From Streptomyces venezuelae (lineage in GTDB: Bacteria > Actinomycetota > Actinomycetes > Streptomycetales > Streptomycetaceae): a stretch of 64,000 bases of DNA. The stretch lies in the NCBI RefSeq assembly GCF_008642315.1, contig NZ_CP029192.1:7378001-7442000 (forward strand), in the 5' to 3' direction. The notes beneath the pieces were generated by a model. The model searched no databases. It had not been told where the DNA came from and saw only the letters and a program-made list of their open reading frames with translations. The position numbers and the translations under genes are program-made. Positions 1 to 10,759 of this stretch are shown here, one piece after another (position 1 is the stretch's first letter; every line of letters starts with the position of its first letter).

Positions 1-32
1 ACCTGCGCGGCCTGCGAAGGAAACTCCGTCCC

Positions 33-497
33 GTGAATATCGTGACCCTCCTCCCGTTCATCGTGCTCATCGGGGCCATGTTCCTGATGACCCGGTCTGC
101 CAAGAAGAAGCAGCAGGCCGCCGCGCAGATGCGTAACGAGATGCAGCCCGGCACCGGCATCCGCACGATCGGTGGCATGTACGCCACCGTCAAGGAGGTT
201 CACGACGAAGCCGTCCTCCTTGAGGTGGCCCCCGGTGTCCACGCGGTTTACGCGAAGAACTCGATCGGCGCCGTCCTCGACGACGACGAGTACAACCGCA
301 TCGTGCACGGCACCGAGGACGACCTGAACGAGGACGCCCCCGTCGTCCCGGACGACGCCTCCTCCCTCACCGAGAAGACCGACGAGCCCGCCGACGTCTC
401 CGACGACTCGCCCATCGACCTCGGCAAGAAGGACGCGGCCGCCGGGGCCGACGACGCGGAGCCGAAGAAGACCGACGGCGAGTCCGACGCGAAGTAG
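33..497 (+). CDS. yajC: Preprotein translocase subunit YajC
   Basis: YajC is a small inner-membrane partner of SecDF in Sec-dependent export. The 154-residue product has one N-terminal membrane segment (about residues 4-20) followed by a lysine cluster (SAKKKQQ), then the conserved YajC core with GTGIRTIGGMYATV around residues 41-54. The tail after residue 90 is long and acidic (many Asp/Glu), typical of actinobacterial versions. The GTG start has a GAAGGA ribosome site about 12 bases upstream. It is followed by secD and secF, the usual partners, which supports the call. Confidence 0.93.
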   Translation: MNIVTLLPFIVLIGAMFLMTRSAKKKQQAAAQMRNEMQPGTGIRTIGGMYATVKEVHDEAVLLEVAPGVHAVYAKNSIGAVLDDDEYNRIVHGTEDDLNEDAPVVPDDASSLTEKTDEPADVSDDSPIDLGKKDAAAGADDAEPKKTDGESDAK

Positions 498-503
498 TCA
501 CGA

Positions 504-546
504 CCGGGGCCCGTGGGGCGCGCCGCTCGCGCACCACGGGCCCCGG
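504..546 (+). terminator. Hairpin between yajC and secD
   Basis: A perfect 13-bp inverted repeat (CCGGGGCCCGTGG, 504-516, with 534-546) encloses a 17-base loop just after the yajC stop. There is no T-tract. It may be a terminator, an attenuator or a processing site that sets the yajC to secD ratio. Confidence 0.45.
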
Positions 547-659
547 ACCACGTGCATTTCGCGCCGAATCTCGACACCACTTCATGGCCGCCCGCCCGGG
601 CTCCCGCACTGCAGGGGGGCAGACCGGAGTCCGGGCGGTTGGACAGGGAGAACGAGAAG

Positions 660-2426
660 GTGGCAGCACCGAAGAAGGGCCGAAGGCAGAGCGCCCCGGG
701 CAAGCCGGGACGCTCGCTGGTCTTCATCCTGATTGCCCTCGTGGCGCTGACCGGGGGAATGTTCCTTTCCGGGCACACCACGCCGCGCCTGGGCATCGAC
801 CTCGCCGGCGGCACGAGCATCACGCTCGAGGCGAAGAACGAGCCGGGTCAGAAGAACGCGATCAACCCGGCCAACATGAACACCGCGGTTGACATCATCA
901 ACAACCGTGTCAACGGTCTGGGTGTCTCCGAGGCCGAGGTTCAGACCCAGGGCGACAAGAACATCATCGTCAACATCCCCAAGGGTTCGAACGAGAAGCA
1001 GGCGCGCGAGCAGGTCGGTACGACCGCTCAGCTCTACTTCCGCCCGGTGATCACGCAGGCCCCCGGCCAGCCCACGCCGGAGCCGTCCACCAGCCCCTCG
1101 TCCGGGACGGACAAGGAGAAGGACAAGGACAAGGCGACCGACAAGGCGACCGACAAGGCCACGGACAAGGCGGGCTCCCCGAGCAGCACCCCGACCTCCC
1201 AGGGCCGCGCCGTCAGCGAGGCCCTGAAGGCCGACCCGACGCCGTCCGCCTCGGACAAGGCCAAGGACAAGGGCGGCAAGAAGGACGAGACGCCCAAGCC
1301 CGACCCGGCCACCGCCAAGCTCCAGGAGCAGTTCACCAAGCTGGACTGCACCGACAAGAAGGCCCGCGCCGAGGCCGGCCGCGGCATCAAGCCCTCGGAC
1401 CCCACCATCGCGTGCGGCAAGAGCCCCGACGGCAAGACCTGGGACAAGTTCATCCTGGCCCCGGCCGAGCTGAACGGTAAGGACGTCGACGACGCCAAGG
1501 CCGCCATCAAGCAGGAGACCGGCGCCTGGGTCGTCAACATGGAGTTCACCAAGGGTGGTGCGAAAAAGTTTTCCAACGTGACGAGCAAGCTCATGAAGCA
1601 GCAGTCGCCGCAGAACCAGTTCGCGATCGTCCTCGACGGTGAGGTCGCTTCGGCGCCTAGTGTCAGTGTGGTTCTGAGCACGAACGCCGAGATCTCCGGC
1701 AACTTCAACCAGGAGTCCGCCAAGGACCTGGCGAACATCCTGTCGTACGGCGCCCTGCCGCTGACCTTCCACGAGCAGAGCGTCACCACGGTCAGCCCGG
1801 CCCTCGGCGGCGAGCAGCTCAAGGCGGGTCTCATCGCGGGCGCCATCGGCCTCGCGCTCGTCATCATCTACCTGGTGGCCTACTACCGCGGCCTCTCGCT
1901 CATCGCCATCGCGAGCCTCCTGGTCTCCGCGGCGCTGACGTACACGATCATGACGCTGCTCGGCCCGACCATTAAGTTCGCGCTCAACCTGCCCGCGGTG
2001 TGTGGTGCGATCGTTGCGATCGGTATCACCGCGGACTCGTTCATCGTGTTCTTCGAACGCGTACGGGACGAGATCCGTGAGGGCCGCACGCTGCGACCCG
2101 CCGTCGAGCGGGGCTGGCCGCGCGCCCGGCGCACCATCCTGGTCTCCGACTTCGTGTCGTTCCTCGCCGCCGCCGTGCTCTTCGTCGTCACGGTCGGCAA
2201 GGTCCAGGGCTTCGCGTTCACGCTCGGCCTGACCACGCTGCTCGACGTCGTCGTGGTGTTCTTCTTCACCAAGCCGCTGATGACGCTCATGGCACGCAAG
2301 AAGTTCTTCGCGAGCGGCCACAAGTGGTCCGGCCTCGACCCGGAGCGGCTCGGTGCCAAGCCGCCGCTGCGCCGGTCCCGCCGCACCGCTCCCCCCGCCG
2401 GCCCTGTCGACCCGAAGGAGGCGTGA
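660..2426 (+). CDS. secD: Protein translocase subunit SecD
   Basis: SecD is the RND-type subunit that uses the proton gradient to help pull secreted proteins across the membrane. The start chosen is GTG at 660 (VAAPKKGRRQ), preceded by AGGGAG. It gives 588 residues with membrane segment 1 at about 21-37 and the conserved RLGIDLAGG motif at about 43-51 (Asp47). An extracytoplasmic domain follows, then five C-terminal segments. The domain carries a long Ser/Thr/Pro/Lys-rich insert (about residues 140-235) with DKAT repeats, common in Streptomyces but longer than in E. coli. A longer reading from GTG 513 would add an unlikely Arg/Pro-rich N-terminus. Confidence 0.95.
   Translation: MAAPKKGRRQSAPGKPGRSLVFILIALVALTGGMFLSGHTTPRLGIDLAGGTSITLEAKNEPGQKNAINPANMNTAVDIINNRVNGLGVSEAEVQTQGDKNIIVNIPKGSNEKQAREQVGTTAQLYFRPVITQAPGQPTPEPSTSPSSGTDKEKDKDKATDKATDKATDKAGSPSSTPTSQGRAVSEALKADPTPSASDKAKDKGGKKDETPKPDPATAKLQEQFTKLDCTDKKARAEAGRGIKPSDPTIACGKSPDGKTWDKFILAPAELNGKDVDDAKAAIKQETGAWVVNMEFTKGGAKKFSNVTSKLMKQQSPQNQFAIVLDGEVASAPSVSVVLSTNAEISGNFNQESAKDLANILSYGALPLTFHEQSVTTVSPALGGEQLKAGLIAGAIGLALVIIYLVAYYRGLSLIAIASLLVSAALTYTIMTLLGPTIKFALNLPAVCGAIVAIGITADSFIVFFERVRDEIREGRTLRPAVERGWPRARRTILVSDFVSFLAAAVLFVVTVGKVQGFAFTLGLTTLLDVVVVFFFTKPLMTLMARKKFFASGHKWSGLDPERLGAKPPLRRSRRTAPPAGPVDPKEA
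1128..1172 (+). repeat. 12-bp tandem repeat in secD (DKAT)
   Basis: A 12-base unit, GACAAGGCGACC with small variations, occurs three times followed by a partial copy, and encodes Asp-Lys-Ala-Thr units. It lies in the external low-complexity insert of SecD. The in-frame period means slippage would change length without a frameshift. Confidence 0.75.
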
Positions 2427-2427
2427 G

Positions 2428-3555
2428 ATGTCGAAGCTCGGCAATCTCGGCGCCAGGCTCTACCGCGGTGAGGTCGGCTACGACTTCGTCGGCAAGCGCA
2501 AGATCTGGTACGGCATCTCGATACTGATCACCATCACGGCCATCGTCGGCCTGGCGGTGCGCGGCCTGAACATGGGCATCGAGTTCGAGGGCGGCGCTGT
2601 CTTCAACACCCCGAAGACCAGCGTCTCGGTCTCCCAGGCCGAGGAGTCCGCGGAGAAGGCGTCCGGTCACGACGCGATCGTCCAGAAGCTGGGTGACGAC
2701 AAGCTCCGCATCCAGATCGCGGGCGTCGACATCAAGAAGTCCGACCAGATCAAGAAGTCGCTGGCGGAGGACCTGGACGTCAAGGCCGGCGACATCGACG
2801 CCGACCTCGTCGGCCCCAGCTGGGGCGACCAGATCGCCAACAAGGCCTGGCAGGGCCTGGCGATCTTCATGGTCCTCGTCGTGATCTACCTGGCCATCGC
2901 CTTCGAATGGCGCATGGCGCTCGCGGCACTGATCGCGCTGATCCACGACATCACCATCACCGTGGGTGTGTACGCGCTGGTCGGCTTCGAGGTCACCCCG
3001 GGCACGGTGATCGGTCTGCTGACCATTCTCGGTTACTCGCTCTACGACACGGTGGTGGTCTTCGACAGCTTGAAGGAGCAGTCGAAGGACATCACCAAGC
3101 AGACCAGGTACACGTACAGCGAACTCGCCAACCGCAGCATCAACGGCACCCTGGTGCGCTCCATCAACACCACGGTCGTCGCGCTGCTCCCGGTGGCGGG
3201 CCTGCTGTTCATCGGTGGCGGCGCCCTCGGCGCGGGCATGCTCAACGACATCTCGCTGTCGCTGTTCGTGGGCCTCGCGGCCGGTGCGTACTCCTCGATC
3301 TTCATCGCCACGCCGCTCGTCGCCGACTTCAAGGAGCGCGAGCCGCAGATGAAGGCCCTCAAGAAGCGGGTGCTCGCCAAGCGCGCGGCGGCCGCGGCCA
3401 AGGGCGAGTCCGCCGAGGCGCCGTCGTCCTACGCCGACGAGGAGCCGGAGGACGACGCCGCGACCGGTGACGCCGCCCCGGCCGTCGTCGGCCCCCGCAG
3501 CCAGCCCGCGTCGCGCAACCGCGGCCGTGGCCGGCCCTCGGGGAAGCGCCGATGA
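2428..3555 (+). CDS. secF: Protein translocase subunit SecF
   Basis: SecF pairs with SecD in the membrane. The 375-residue product starts at ATG 2428, one base after the secD stop, with its AAGGAG ribosome site inside the last secD codons, so the two are coupled. It shows the GIEFEGG motif (about residues 51-57) after the first membrane segment, an external domain, and the conserved C-terminal segments with the GYSLYDTVVVFD signature. The C-terminal 60 residues form a charged Ala/Glu/Arg-rich cytoplasmic tail. secD and secF are separate genes here, as in other actinobacteria. Confidence 0.95.
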   Translation: MSKLGNLGARLYRGEVGYDFVGKRKIWYGISILITITAIVGLAVRGLNMGIEFEGGAVFNTPKTSVSVSQAEESAEKASGHDAIVQKLGDDKLRIQIAGVDIKKSDQIKKSLAEDLDVKAGDIDADLVGPSWGDQIANKAWQGLAIFMVLVVIYLAIAFEWRMALAALIALIHDITITVGVYALVGFEVTPGTVIGLLTILGYSLYDTVVVFDSLKEQSKDITKQTRYTYSELANRSINGTLVRSINTTVVALLPVAGLLFIGGGALGAGMLNDISLSLFVGLAAGAYSSIFIATPLVADFKEREPQMKALKKRVLAKRAAAAAKGESAEAPSSYADEEPEDDAATGDAAPAVVGPRSQPASRNRGRGRPSGKRR

Positions 3556-4100
3556 CCGAGCTCGCAGGCGTCACGGAGCTGCTGCTCAGCCGCATCCGTG
3601 ACGTCCCGGACTATCCGAAGCCGGGCGTGATGTTCAAGGACATCACGCCGCTGCTCGCCGACCCGGCCGCGTTCGCCGCGCTTACGGAGACGCTCTCCGA
3701 CCTCAGCGTGCGGCACGGCGCCACGAAGATCGTCGGCCTGGAGGCCCGAGGCTTCATCCTCGGCGCCCCTGTCGCGCTCCGCGCGGGCCTCGGCTTCATC
3801 CCTGTACGCAAGGCGGGCAAGCTGCCCGGGGCAACGCTCCGGCAGAGCTACGACCTGGAGTACGGCAGCGCCGAGATCGAGGTGCACGCCGAGGACCTGG
3901 CGGCGGGCGACCGAGTCATGGTCATCGACGATGTCCTCGCCACCGGTGGTACCGCCGAGGCGGCGCTGCGGCTCATCCGGAGGGCGGATGCTGAGATCGC
4001 AGGCGTTGCGGTACTTATGGAACTGATGTCTCTCGACGGTCGCCAGCGGCTTCAGGCCACCCTGGAGGGGGCGGCATTGGAGGCATTGATCACCGTCTAA
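3552..4100 (+). CDS. apt: Adenine phosphoribosyltransferase
   Basis: Apt salvages adenine with PRPP to make AMP. The 182-residue length is normal. The N-terminus has the family pattern IRDVPDYPKPGVMFKDITPL, and the PRPP-binding loop VMVIDDVLATGGTAEA lies at about residues 120-135. The ATG overlaps the secF stop (ATGA), so it is translationally coupled to the sec genes. The apt next to relA order is conserved in actinobacteria, but here the two are separated by an inserted gene. A strong terminator follows directly. Confidence 0.96.
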   Translation: MTELAGVTELLLSRIRDVPDYPKPGVMFKDITPLLADPAAFAALTETLSDLSVRHGATKIVGLEARGFILGAPVALRAGLGFIPVRKAGKLPGATLRQSYDLEYGSAEIEVHAEDLAAGDRVMVIDDVLATGGTAEAALRLIRRADAEIAGVAVLMELMSLDGRQRLQATLEGAALEALITV

Positions 4101-4120
4101 AAATATTCTGAGATGGCCTA

Positions 4121-4158
4121 AAGGGTGCTCCGAGACCTCCTCGGAGCACCCTTCTTTT
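4121..4158 (+). terminator. Terminator after apt
   Basis: A perfect 14-bp stem (AAGGGTGCTCCGAG, 4121-4134, with 4140-4153) has a 5-base loop and is followed by TTCTTTTCG. It is a classic intrinsic terminator ending the sec-apt transcript. Confidence 0.85.
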
Positions 4159-4219
4159 CGTTTCACTTTCTACTGACCCCTGCGTGCGGCCAGGCGCATT
4201 GCCATTTTAAAAATCCAGC

Positions 4220-4267
4220 GCTCAACAATCGTGGATGCTAGCTCAAATGTTGCTCAAGTTGCTTGAG
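4220..4267 (+). promoter_or_regulatory. Reiterated GCTCAA motif, possible operator
   Basis: GCTCAA occurs at 4220, 4241 and 4252, and its inverted form TTGAG closes a palindrome, CTCAAG-TTG-CTTGAG (4253-4267). The cluster lies 80-130 bases upstream of the small secreted gene in an AT-richer stretch. Phased copies plus a palindrome suggest a binding site for a dimeric regulator. This is inference from pattern only. Confidence 0.4.
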
Positions 4268-4349
4268 GTGACGATGTGTTCACTGCAATATTGATCTCGA
4301 CCTCCTCGCAAGAGGAATGAACGGCGAATTACAAACGGAGGGGAACTAA

Positions 4350-4793
4350 GTGTCGGTTTCACGTAAGATCGCCACAGGAGTGGTGGCCGTGGCATCTGTT
4401 GCCGCAATGTCGGCGGCAGCCGCTCCAGTGAACGCAGCTCCGTCGCACTCAAAGGCGACGGCATCGGTGAAGGTTGTCAAGTCGAGCTCGGCAGAGCGTG
4501 CGTCGGCCTGCTCTAATTCTTGGAAGAGCGCCGTCGGCGTCCCGGGACGGTGGACGAAGATCGAGGATCACACATGCTCCCTTTGGGGCGCTCCTGGCTT
4601 CAAGACCGGCTATCAGTGGGCTTCTCAGCGTGGCAGGGTCTGCGTAAAGGTGAAGGGTTATAAGAACGGCCGAGAGAAGTGGTATGACGCAGGCTGCGGG
4701 GCGAACGGTCGCAAGAAGAACGTGCCGTGGGGGAATGTGGCTGCCAATAAAGCGATAAAGGTAAAGGGTTTTGCCCTCTTTAAGTGGCGCTAA
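4350..4793 (+). CDS. Small secreted basic protein with four cysteines
   Basis: I do not recognise a named family. The 147-residue product has a clear signal peptide: basic start (SVSRK), hydrophobic Ala/Val core at residues 8-25, and an Ala-X-Ala type cleavage region near VNAAP (27-31). The mature part is small, basic and rich in Gly, Lys and Trp, with Cys54, Cys76, Cys98 and Cys116, enough for two disulfides. A strong ribosome site (CGGAGGGG) precedes the GTG. Codons such as ATA, AAA, TTT, AAT and TCT are frequent, unlike every neighbour, and the surrounding DNA is AT-richer. This and its place between apt and relA suggest recent acquisition. It could be an extracellular effector, inhibitor or binding protein; the function is unknown. 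Confidence 0.75.
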   Translation: MSVSRKIATGVVAVASVAAMSAAAAPVNAAPSHSKATASVKVVKSSSAERASACSNSWKSAVGVPGRWTKIEDHTCSLWGAPGFKTGYQWASQRGRVCVKVKGYKNGREKWYDAGCGANGRKKNVPWGNVAANKAIKVKGFALFKWR

Positions 4794-4865
4794 CGATAGT
4801 CGCCCTACGCCTGTGTATTGGTGCGGTCTCTGTCGCTGACTGGTACTGGCCGATACATCCGGTGA

Positions 4866-4904
4866 GCGAGGCCGGGCTCGGAGCGTTTCCGAGCCCGGCC
4901 TCGC
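4866..4904 (+). terminator. Terminator upstream of relA
   Basis: A perfect 17-bp stem (GCGAGGCCGGGCTCGGA, 4866-4882, with 4888-4904) has the 5-base loop GCGTT. It ends the secreted-protein transcript and insulates relA. There is no T-tract, as is common for Streptomyces terminators. Confidence 0.75.
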
Positions 4905-5064
4905 ATGTTCTCGGCGGAAGCCGTTGGTCTGCCGGGTGACAGCTCACGCGCTCCGCTTGTTCGCAGCTCTCTCATCGGCCCAATGCGAGCCGACGGCGCA
5001 GGATCGATACCATGGACTCTTCGGGGCCTGTCCGGGGGACCCCGATCGCGCACAGGGAGCGCTC

Positions 5065-7605
<2,541 letters not shown>

Positions 7606-7620
7606 TCCAGTACTACGAAG

Positions 7621-7653
7621 AGGGGCTCCCGTACGTCACGTACGGGAGCCCCT
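7621..7653. terminator. Bidirectional terminator, relA and DUF349 gene
   Basis: A perfect 15-bp stem (AGGGGCTCCCGTACG, 7621-7635, with 7639-7653) and a 3-base loop lies between convergent relA and the minus-strand DUF349 gene. It can serve both strands. Confidence 0.88.
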
Positions 7654-7676
7654 CTCCGTAGAAGCCGGACAACCGC

Positions 7677-8909
7677 TCAGCCGCCGAACTCGTGCAGACC
7701 CTTCAGCGCCTGGTCCAGCAGCGCCTGACGGCCGTCGAGCTCACGCTGCAGCTTGTCGGCCTTCGCGTTGTTGCCCGCGGCGCGAGCGGTCTCGATCTGG
7801 CCCTGGAGCTTGTCCACGGCGGCCTGCAGCTGACCGGTGAGGCCCTCGGCCCGAGCCCGTGCCTCCGGGTTGGTCCGGCGCCACTCGGCCTCCTCGGACT
7901 CCTGCAGCGCCCGCTCCACGGCGTGCATCCGGCCCTCGACCTTGGGGCGGGCGTCACGCGGGACGTGACCGATGGCCTCCCACCGCTCGTTGATGGCACG
8001 GAAGGCGGCACGCGCCGACTTCAGGTCCGTCACCGGGACGAGCTTCTCCGCCTCGGCGGCCAGCTCCTCCTTCAGCTTCAGGTTCTCGCCCTGCTCCGCG
8101 TCGCGCTCCGCGAAGACCGCGCTGCGCGCCGCGAAGAACACGTCCTGGGCGCCGCGGAAGCGGTTCCACAGGTCGTCCTCGTGTTCGCGCTGGGCGCGGC
8201 CCGCGGCCTTCCAGTCGGCCATCAGCTCGCGGTACCGCGCGGCCGTCGGGCCCCAGTCCGTCGAGTTCGACAGCGCCTCGGCCTCGCCGACCAGCTTCTC
8301 CTTGGCCTTGCGGGCCTCCTCGCGCTGCGCGTCCAGCGAGGCGAAGTGCGCCTTGCGGCGCTTGGAGAACGCCGAGCGGGCGTGCGAGAAACGGTGCCAC
8401 AGCTCGTCGTCCGACTTGCGGTCGAGCCGCGGCAGACCCTTCCAGGTGTCCACCAGGGCCCGCAGCCGCTCGCCGGCCGCCCGCCACTGCTCGCTCTGGG
8501 CCAGCTCCTCGGCCTCGACGACCAGCGCCTCCTTGGCGTGCCGCGCCTCGTCGGACTGCTTGGCCTTCTGGACCTTGCGCTCCTCGCGGCGCGCGTCGAC
8601 GCTCTCCACGAGCTTGTCGAGCCGCTTGCCCAGGGCGTCCAGATCGCCGACCGCGTGCGCCTCGTCGACCTGCTGACGCAGGTGATCGATGGCGGTCGTC
8701 GCGTCCTTGGCCGACAGGTCGGTGGTTTTCACCCGGCGCTCGAGAAGTCCGATCTCGACGACCAGACCGTCGTACTTGCGCTCGAAGTAAGCCAGGGCCT
8801 CGTCCGGAGATCCTGCCTGCCACGAACCGACCACTCGCTCGCCGCCGTCGGCCGTACGCACGTACACGGTCCCCGTCTCGTCGACGCGGCCCCACGGGTC
8901 GCTGCTCAC
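7677..8909 (-). CDS. DUF349 coiled-coil protein
   Basis: The 410-residue product is strongly helical and charged, with repeated units of the DUF349 type: Trp and Phe-Arg/Trp-X-Arg-Phe patterns such as LWHRFSHARSAF and LWNRFRGAQDVFF, each followed by basic and acidic helices. This is a conserved actinobacterial family without a firmly established role. The start is GTG 8909 (VSSDPWGRVDE), preceded by GAGGAGG, which is better than any upstream start. The N-terminal 80 residues include a compact segment before the coiled coils. It is transcribed towards relA. I infer a cytosolic scaffold-like protein but cannot assign a function. Confidence 0.85.
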   Translation of the reverse strand: MSSDPWGRVDETGTVYVRTADGGERVVGSWQAGSPDEALAYFERKYDGLVVEIGLLERRVKTTDLSAKDATTAIDHLRQQVDEAHAVGDLDALGKRLDKLVESVDARREERKVQKAKQSDEARHAKEALVVEAEELAQSEQWRAAGERLRALVDTWKGLPRLDRKSDDELWHRFSHARSAFSKRRKAHFASLDAQREEARKAKEKLVGEAEALSNSTDWGPTAARYRELMADWKAAGRAQREHEDDLWNRFRGAQDVFFAARSAVFAERDAEQGENLKLKEELAAEAEKLVPVTDLKSARAAFRAINERWEAIGHVPRDARPKVEGRMHAVERALQESEEAEWRRTNPEARARAEGLTGQLQAAVDKLQGQIETARAAGNNAKADKLQRELDGRQALLDQALKGLHEFGG

Positions 8910-9043
8910 AGCGCCTCCTCCACATGATGCCTGCGCAGGGCCTCGGGGCCCCCGGCATCGTCCACAGTTTCGTCTCCGCCAACATAGGCGACCGGCGGGG
9001 CGGCTGTCCGCATCCCGCACGACCGAAGTTTGCCCGCCAGGGG

Positions 9044-9865
9044 TCAGTTCTTCGTGACGGTGGCCTTGTCGATGACGACGTTCGCGTTCGGAGCGCCGTC
9101 GCCCTGCCCGGTGCTCTCGCCCGCGGCGGCGATCTTCTTCAGGACCTTCATCCCCGAATCGGAAATGGTCCCGAACGGTGTGTAGTCGGGTGGCAGCTGA
9201 CTGTCCTGGTAGACGAGGAAGAACTGGCTGCCGCCGCTGTTCCGGCCCTTCTTGGTCTGCGCGTTGTACTGGTTCGCCATCGCGACCGTGCCCGCCGGAT
9301 ACACCTTCCCCTTGAGGCGCTTGTCCTTGAGGTTCTCGTCCGGGATCCGGTAACCGGGGGTGCCCGTCCCGTCGCCCTTGGGGTCGCCGCACTGCAGGAC
9401 GTAGATGCCGCCCGTCGTCAGACGGTGGCACTTGGTGTGGTCGAGGTAGCCTTTCTTCGCCAGGAAGTCGAAGGAGTTGACCGTGTGCGGGGCCTTCGCC
9501 GCGTCCAGGTCGAGGGCGATGTCGCCGCACGTCGTCGTCAGGTCCATCGTGTAGTCGGCGGACTTGTCGATCGTGAGCGCGGGCTCCTTCTTGAAGCTCA
9601 GCGGCTTCACCTTGCCGGGCGCGGCCTTCGCGCACGGGTCCTTCGGGGTGCTGCTGGGGCTCGCGCTCGCCTCGTCCTTGGTGTCGTCCCCGTCGAAGGC
9701 GCCCGCCGCGTACGACACCGCGCCGCCCGCCACGACCACCGCGAGGGCGCCCGCGATCACCGCGTTGCGCGCCCGTGCCCTGCGCCGCGCGGCCTCCCGC
9801 CGCTGCTGCTGGCGCACCATCTTCTCCCGGGCGAGCTGCTTGCGCCGCTGTTCCTGGCTGACCAC
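9044..9865 (-). CDS. Membrane-anchored cyclophilin-type peptidyl-prolyl isomerase
   Basis: The 273-residue product has a basic cytoplasmic N-terminus (VSQEQRRKQLAREKM), one membrane segment (about residues 35-57) and an Asp/Ser-rich linker, then a cyclophilin domain. The domain shows TTTCGDIALDLDAAKAPHTV, the usual strand and Asn-Phe entry region, and GGSQFFLVY near the C-terminus. It should catalyse proline isomerisation of exported proteins on the outer face of the membrane. The start is GTG 9865 with AGGGGA nine bases away; the next Val codon is GTC and cannot start. The catalytic Arg region reads CHRLTTGGIYVLQCGD, where a typical FHRVIxGFMIQGGD is modified, so catalytic strength may differ. 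Confidence 0.88.
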   Translation of the reverse strand: MVSQEQRRKQLAREKMVRQQQRREAARRRARARNAVIAGALAVVVAGGAVSYAAGAFDGDDTKDEASASPSSTPKDPCAKAAPGKVKPLSFKKEPALTIDKSADYTMDLTTTCGDIALDLDAAKAPHTVNSFDFLAKKGYLDHTKCHRLTTGGIYVLQCGDPKGDGTGTPGYRIPDENLKDKRLKGKVYPAGTVAMANQYNAQTKKGRNSGGSQFFLVYQDSQLPPDYTPFGTISDSGMKVLKKIAAAGESTGQGDGAPNANVVIDKATVTKN

Positions 9866-10032
9866 CGGCTCTTCTCCCCTTCTCCCGCGCATGTCTCGGC
9901 ATGCGCCGCGTAGTGCCCCGTACCGTATATGGGTTACCTGTGGAATCGGCAGCGCCGGTAGGCTCTGATCTGCCGCGTTCTCCCGCCGGGGGCCGCGGTC
10001 ACCCGCCGCCGGACGACGAACGAAGGACGATC

Positions 10033-10746
10033 GTGCTCATTGCCGGGTTCCCCGCCGGGGCCTGGGGCACCAATTGCTACCTGGTCGCCCCCGCCGCAGG
10101 CGAGGAGTGCGTGATCATCGACCCGGGCCACCAGGCCGCCCAGGGAGTCGAGGACGCACTCAAGAAGCATCGGCTCAAGCCCGTCGCGGTCATCCTCACC
10201 CACGGCCACATCGACCATGTCGCCTCGGTCGTCCCGGTGTGCGGAGCGCACGACGTGCCCGCGTGGATCCACCCCTCGGACCGGTACATGATGAGCGACC
10301 CCGAGAAGGCGCTCGGCCGCTCCATCGGGATGCCGCTCATGGGCGAGCTGACGGTGGGGGAGCCGGACGACGTGCGGGAGCTGTCCGACGGCGCGGGGCT
10401 GAAGCTGGCCGGGCTCGACTTCTCCGTCGCGCACGCGCCGGGCCATACGAAGGGGTCGGTGACCTTCCAGATGCCCGAGACGCAGGAGATCCCCTCGGTC
10501 TTCTTCTCGGGCGATCTGCTCTTCGCCGGCTCCATCGGACGCACCGACCTGCCCGGCGGCAGCCACCCGGAGATCCTCGAGTCGCTGGCACGCGTGTGCC
10601 TGCCGCTCGACGACTCGACCGTGGTGCTGTCCGGCCACGGCCCCCAGACATCCATCGGCCAGGAGCGCGCCACCAACCCGTACATGCGGCAGGTGGCAGC
10701 CGGCCTGGGCGCGGACGAGACGTCCGCCCCGCGACGAGGAATGTGA
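10033..10746 (+). CDS. Metallo-beta-lactamase fold hydrolase (glyoxalase II-like)
   Basis: The 237-residue product has the metal-binding motif HGHIDH (His57, His59, Asp61, His62), a later HAPGHTKGS His, [20 protein letters not shown] with the bridging Asp, and a final SGHGP His. This pattern is the glyoxalase II/YcbL branch of the MBL fold, so a thioester hydrolase acting in the cytoplasm is likely; the substrate is not certain. GTG 10033 is preceded by GAAGGA at a 5-base distance. It lies 13 bases upstream of hisS and is probably cotranscribed, an order common in Streptomyces. Confidence 0.88.
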   Translation: MLIAGFPAGAWGTNCYLVAPAAGEECVIIDPGHQAAQGVEDALKKHRLKPVAVILTHGHIDHVASVVPVCGAHDVPAWIHPSDRYMMSDPEKALGRSIGMPLMGELTVGEPDDVRELSDGAGLKLAGLDFSVAHAPGHTKGSVTFQMPETQEIPSVFFSGDLLFAGSIGRTDLPGGSHPEILESLARVCLPLDDSTVVLSGHGPQTSIGQERATNPYMRQVAAGLGADETSAPRRGM

Positions 10747-10759
10747 CGAGAGAAATTCC

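Noticed and set aside
4924..5064. Longer N-terminus for Rel
   Set aside because: The added residues are not conserved and lie over the upstream region; TTG 5065 has a better ribosome site and gives the expected length.
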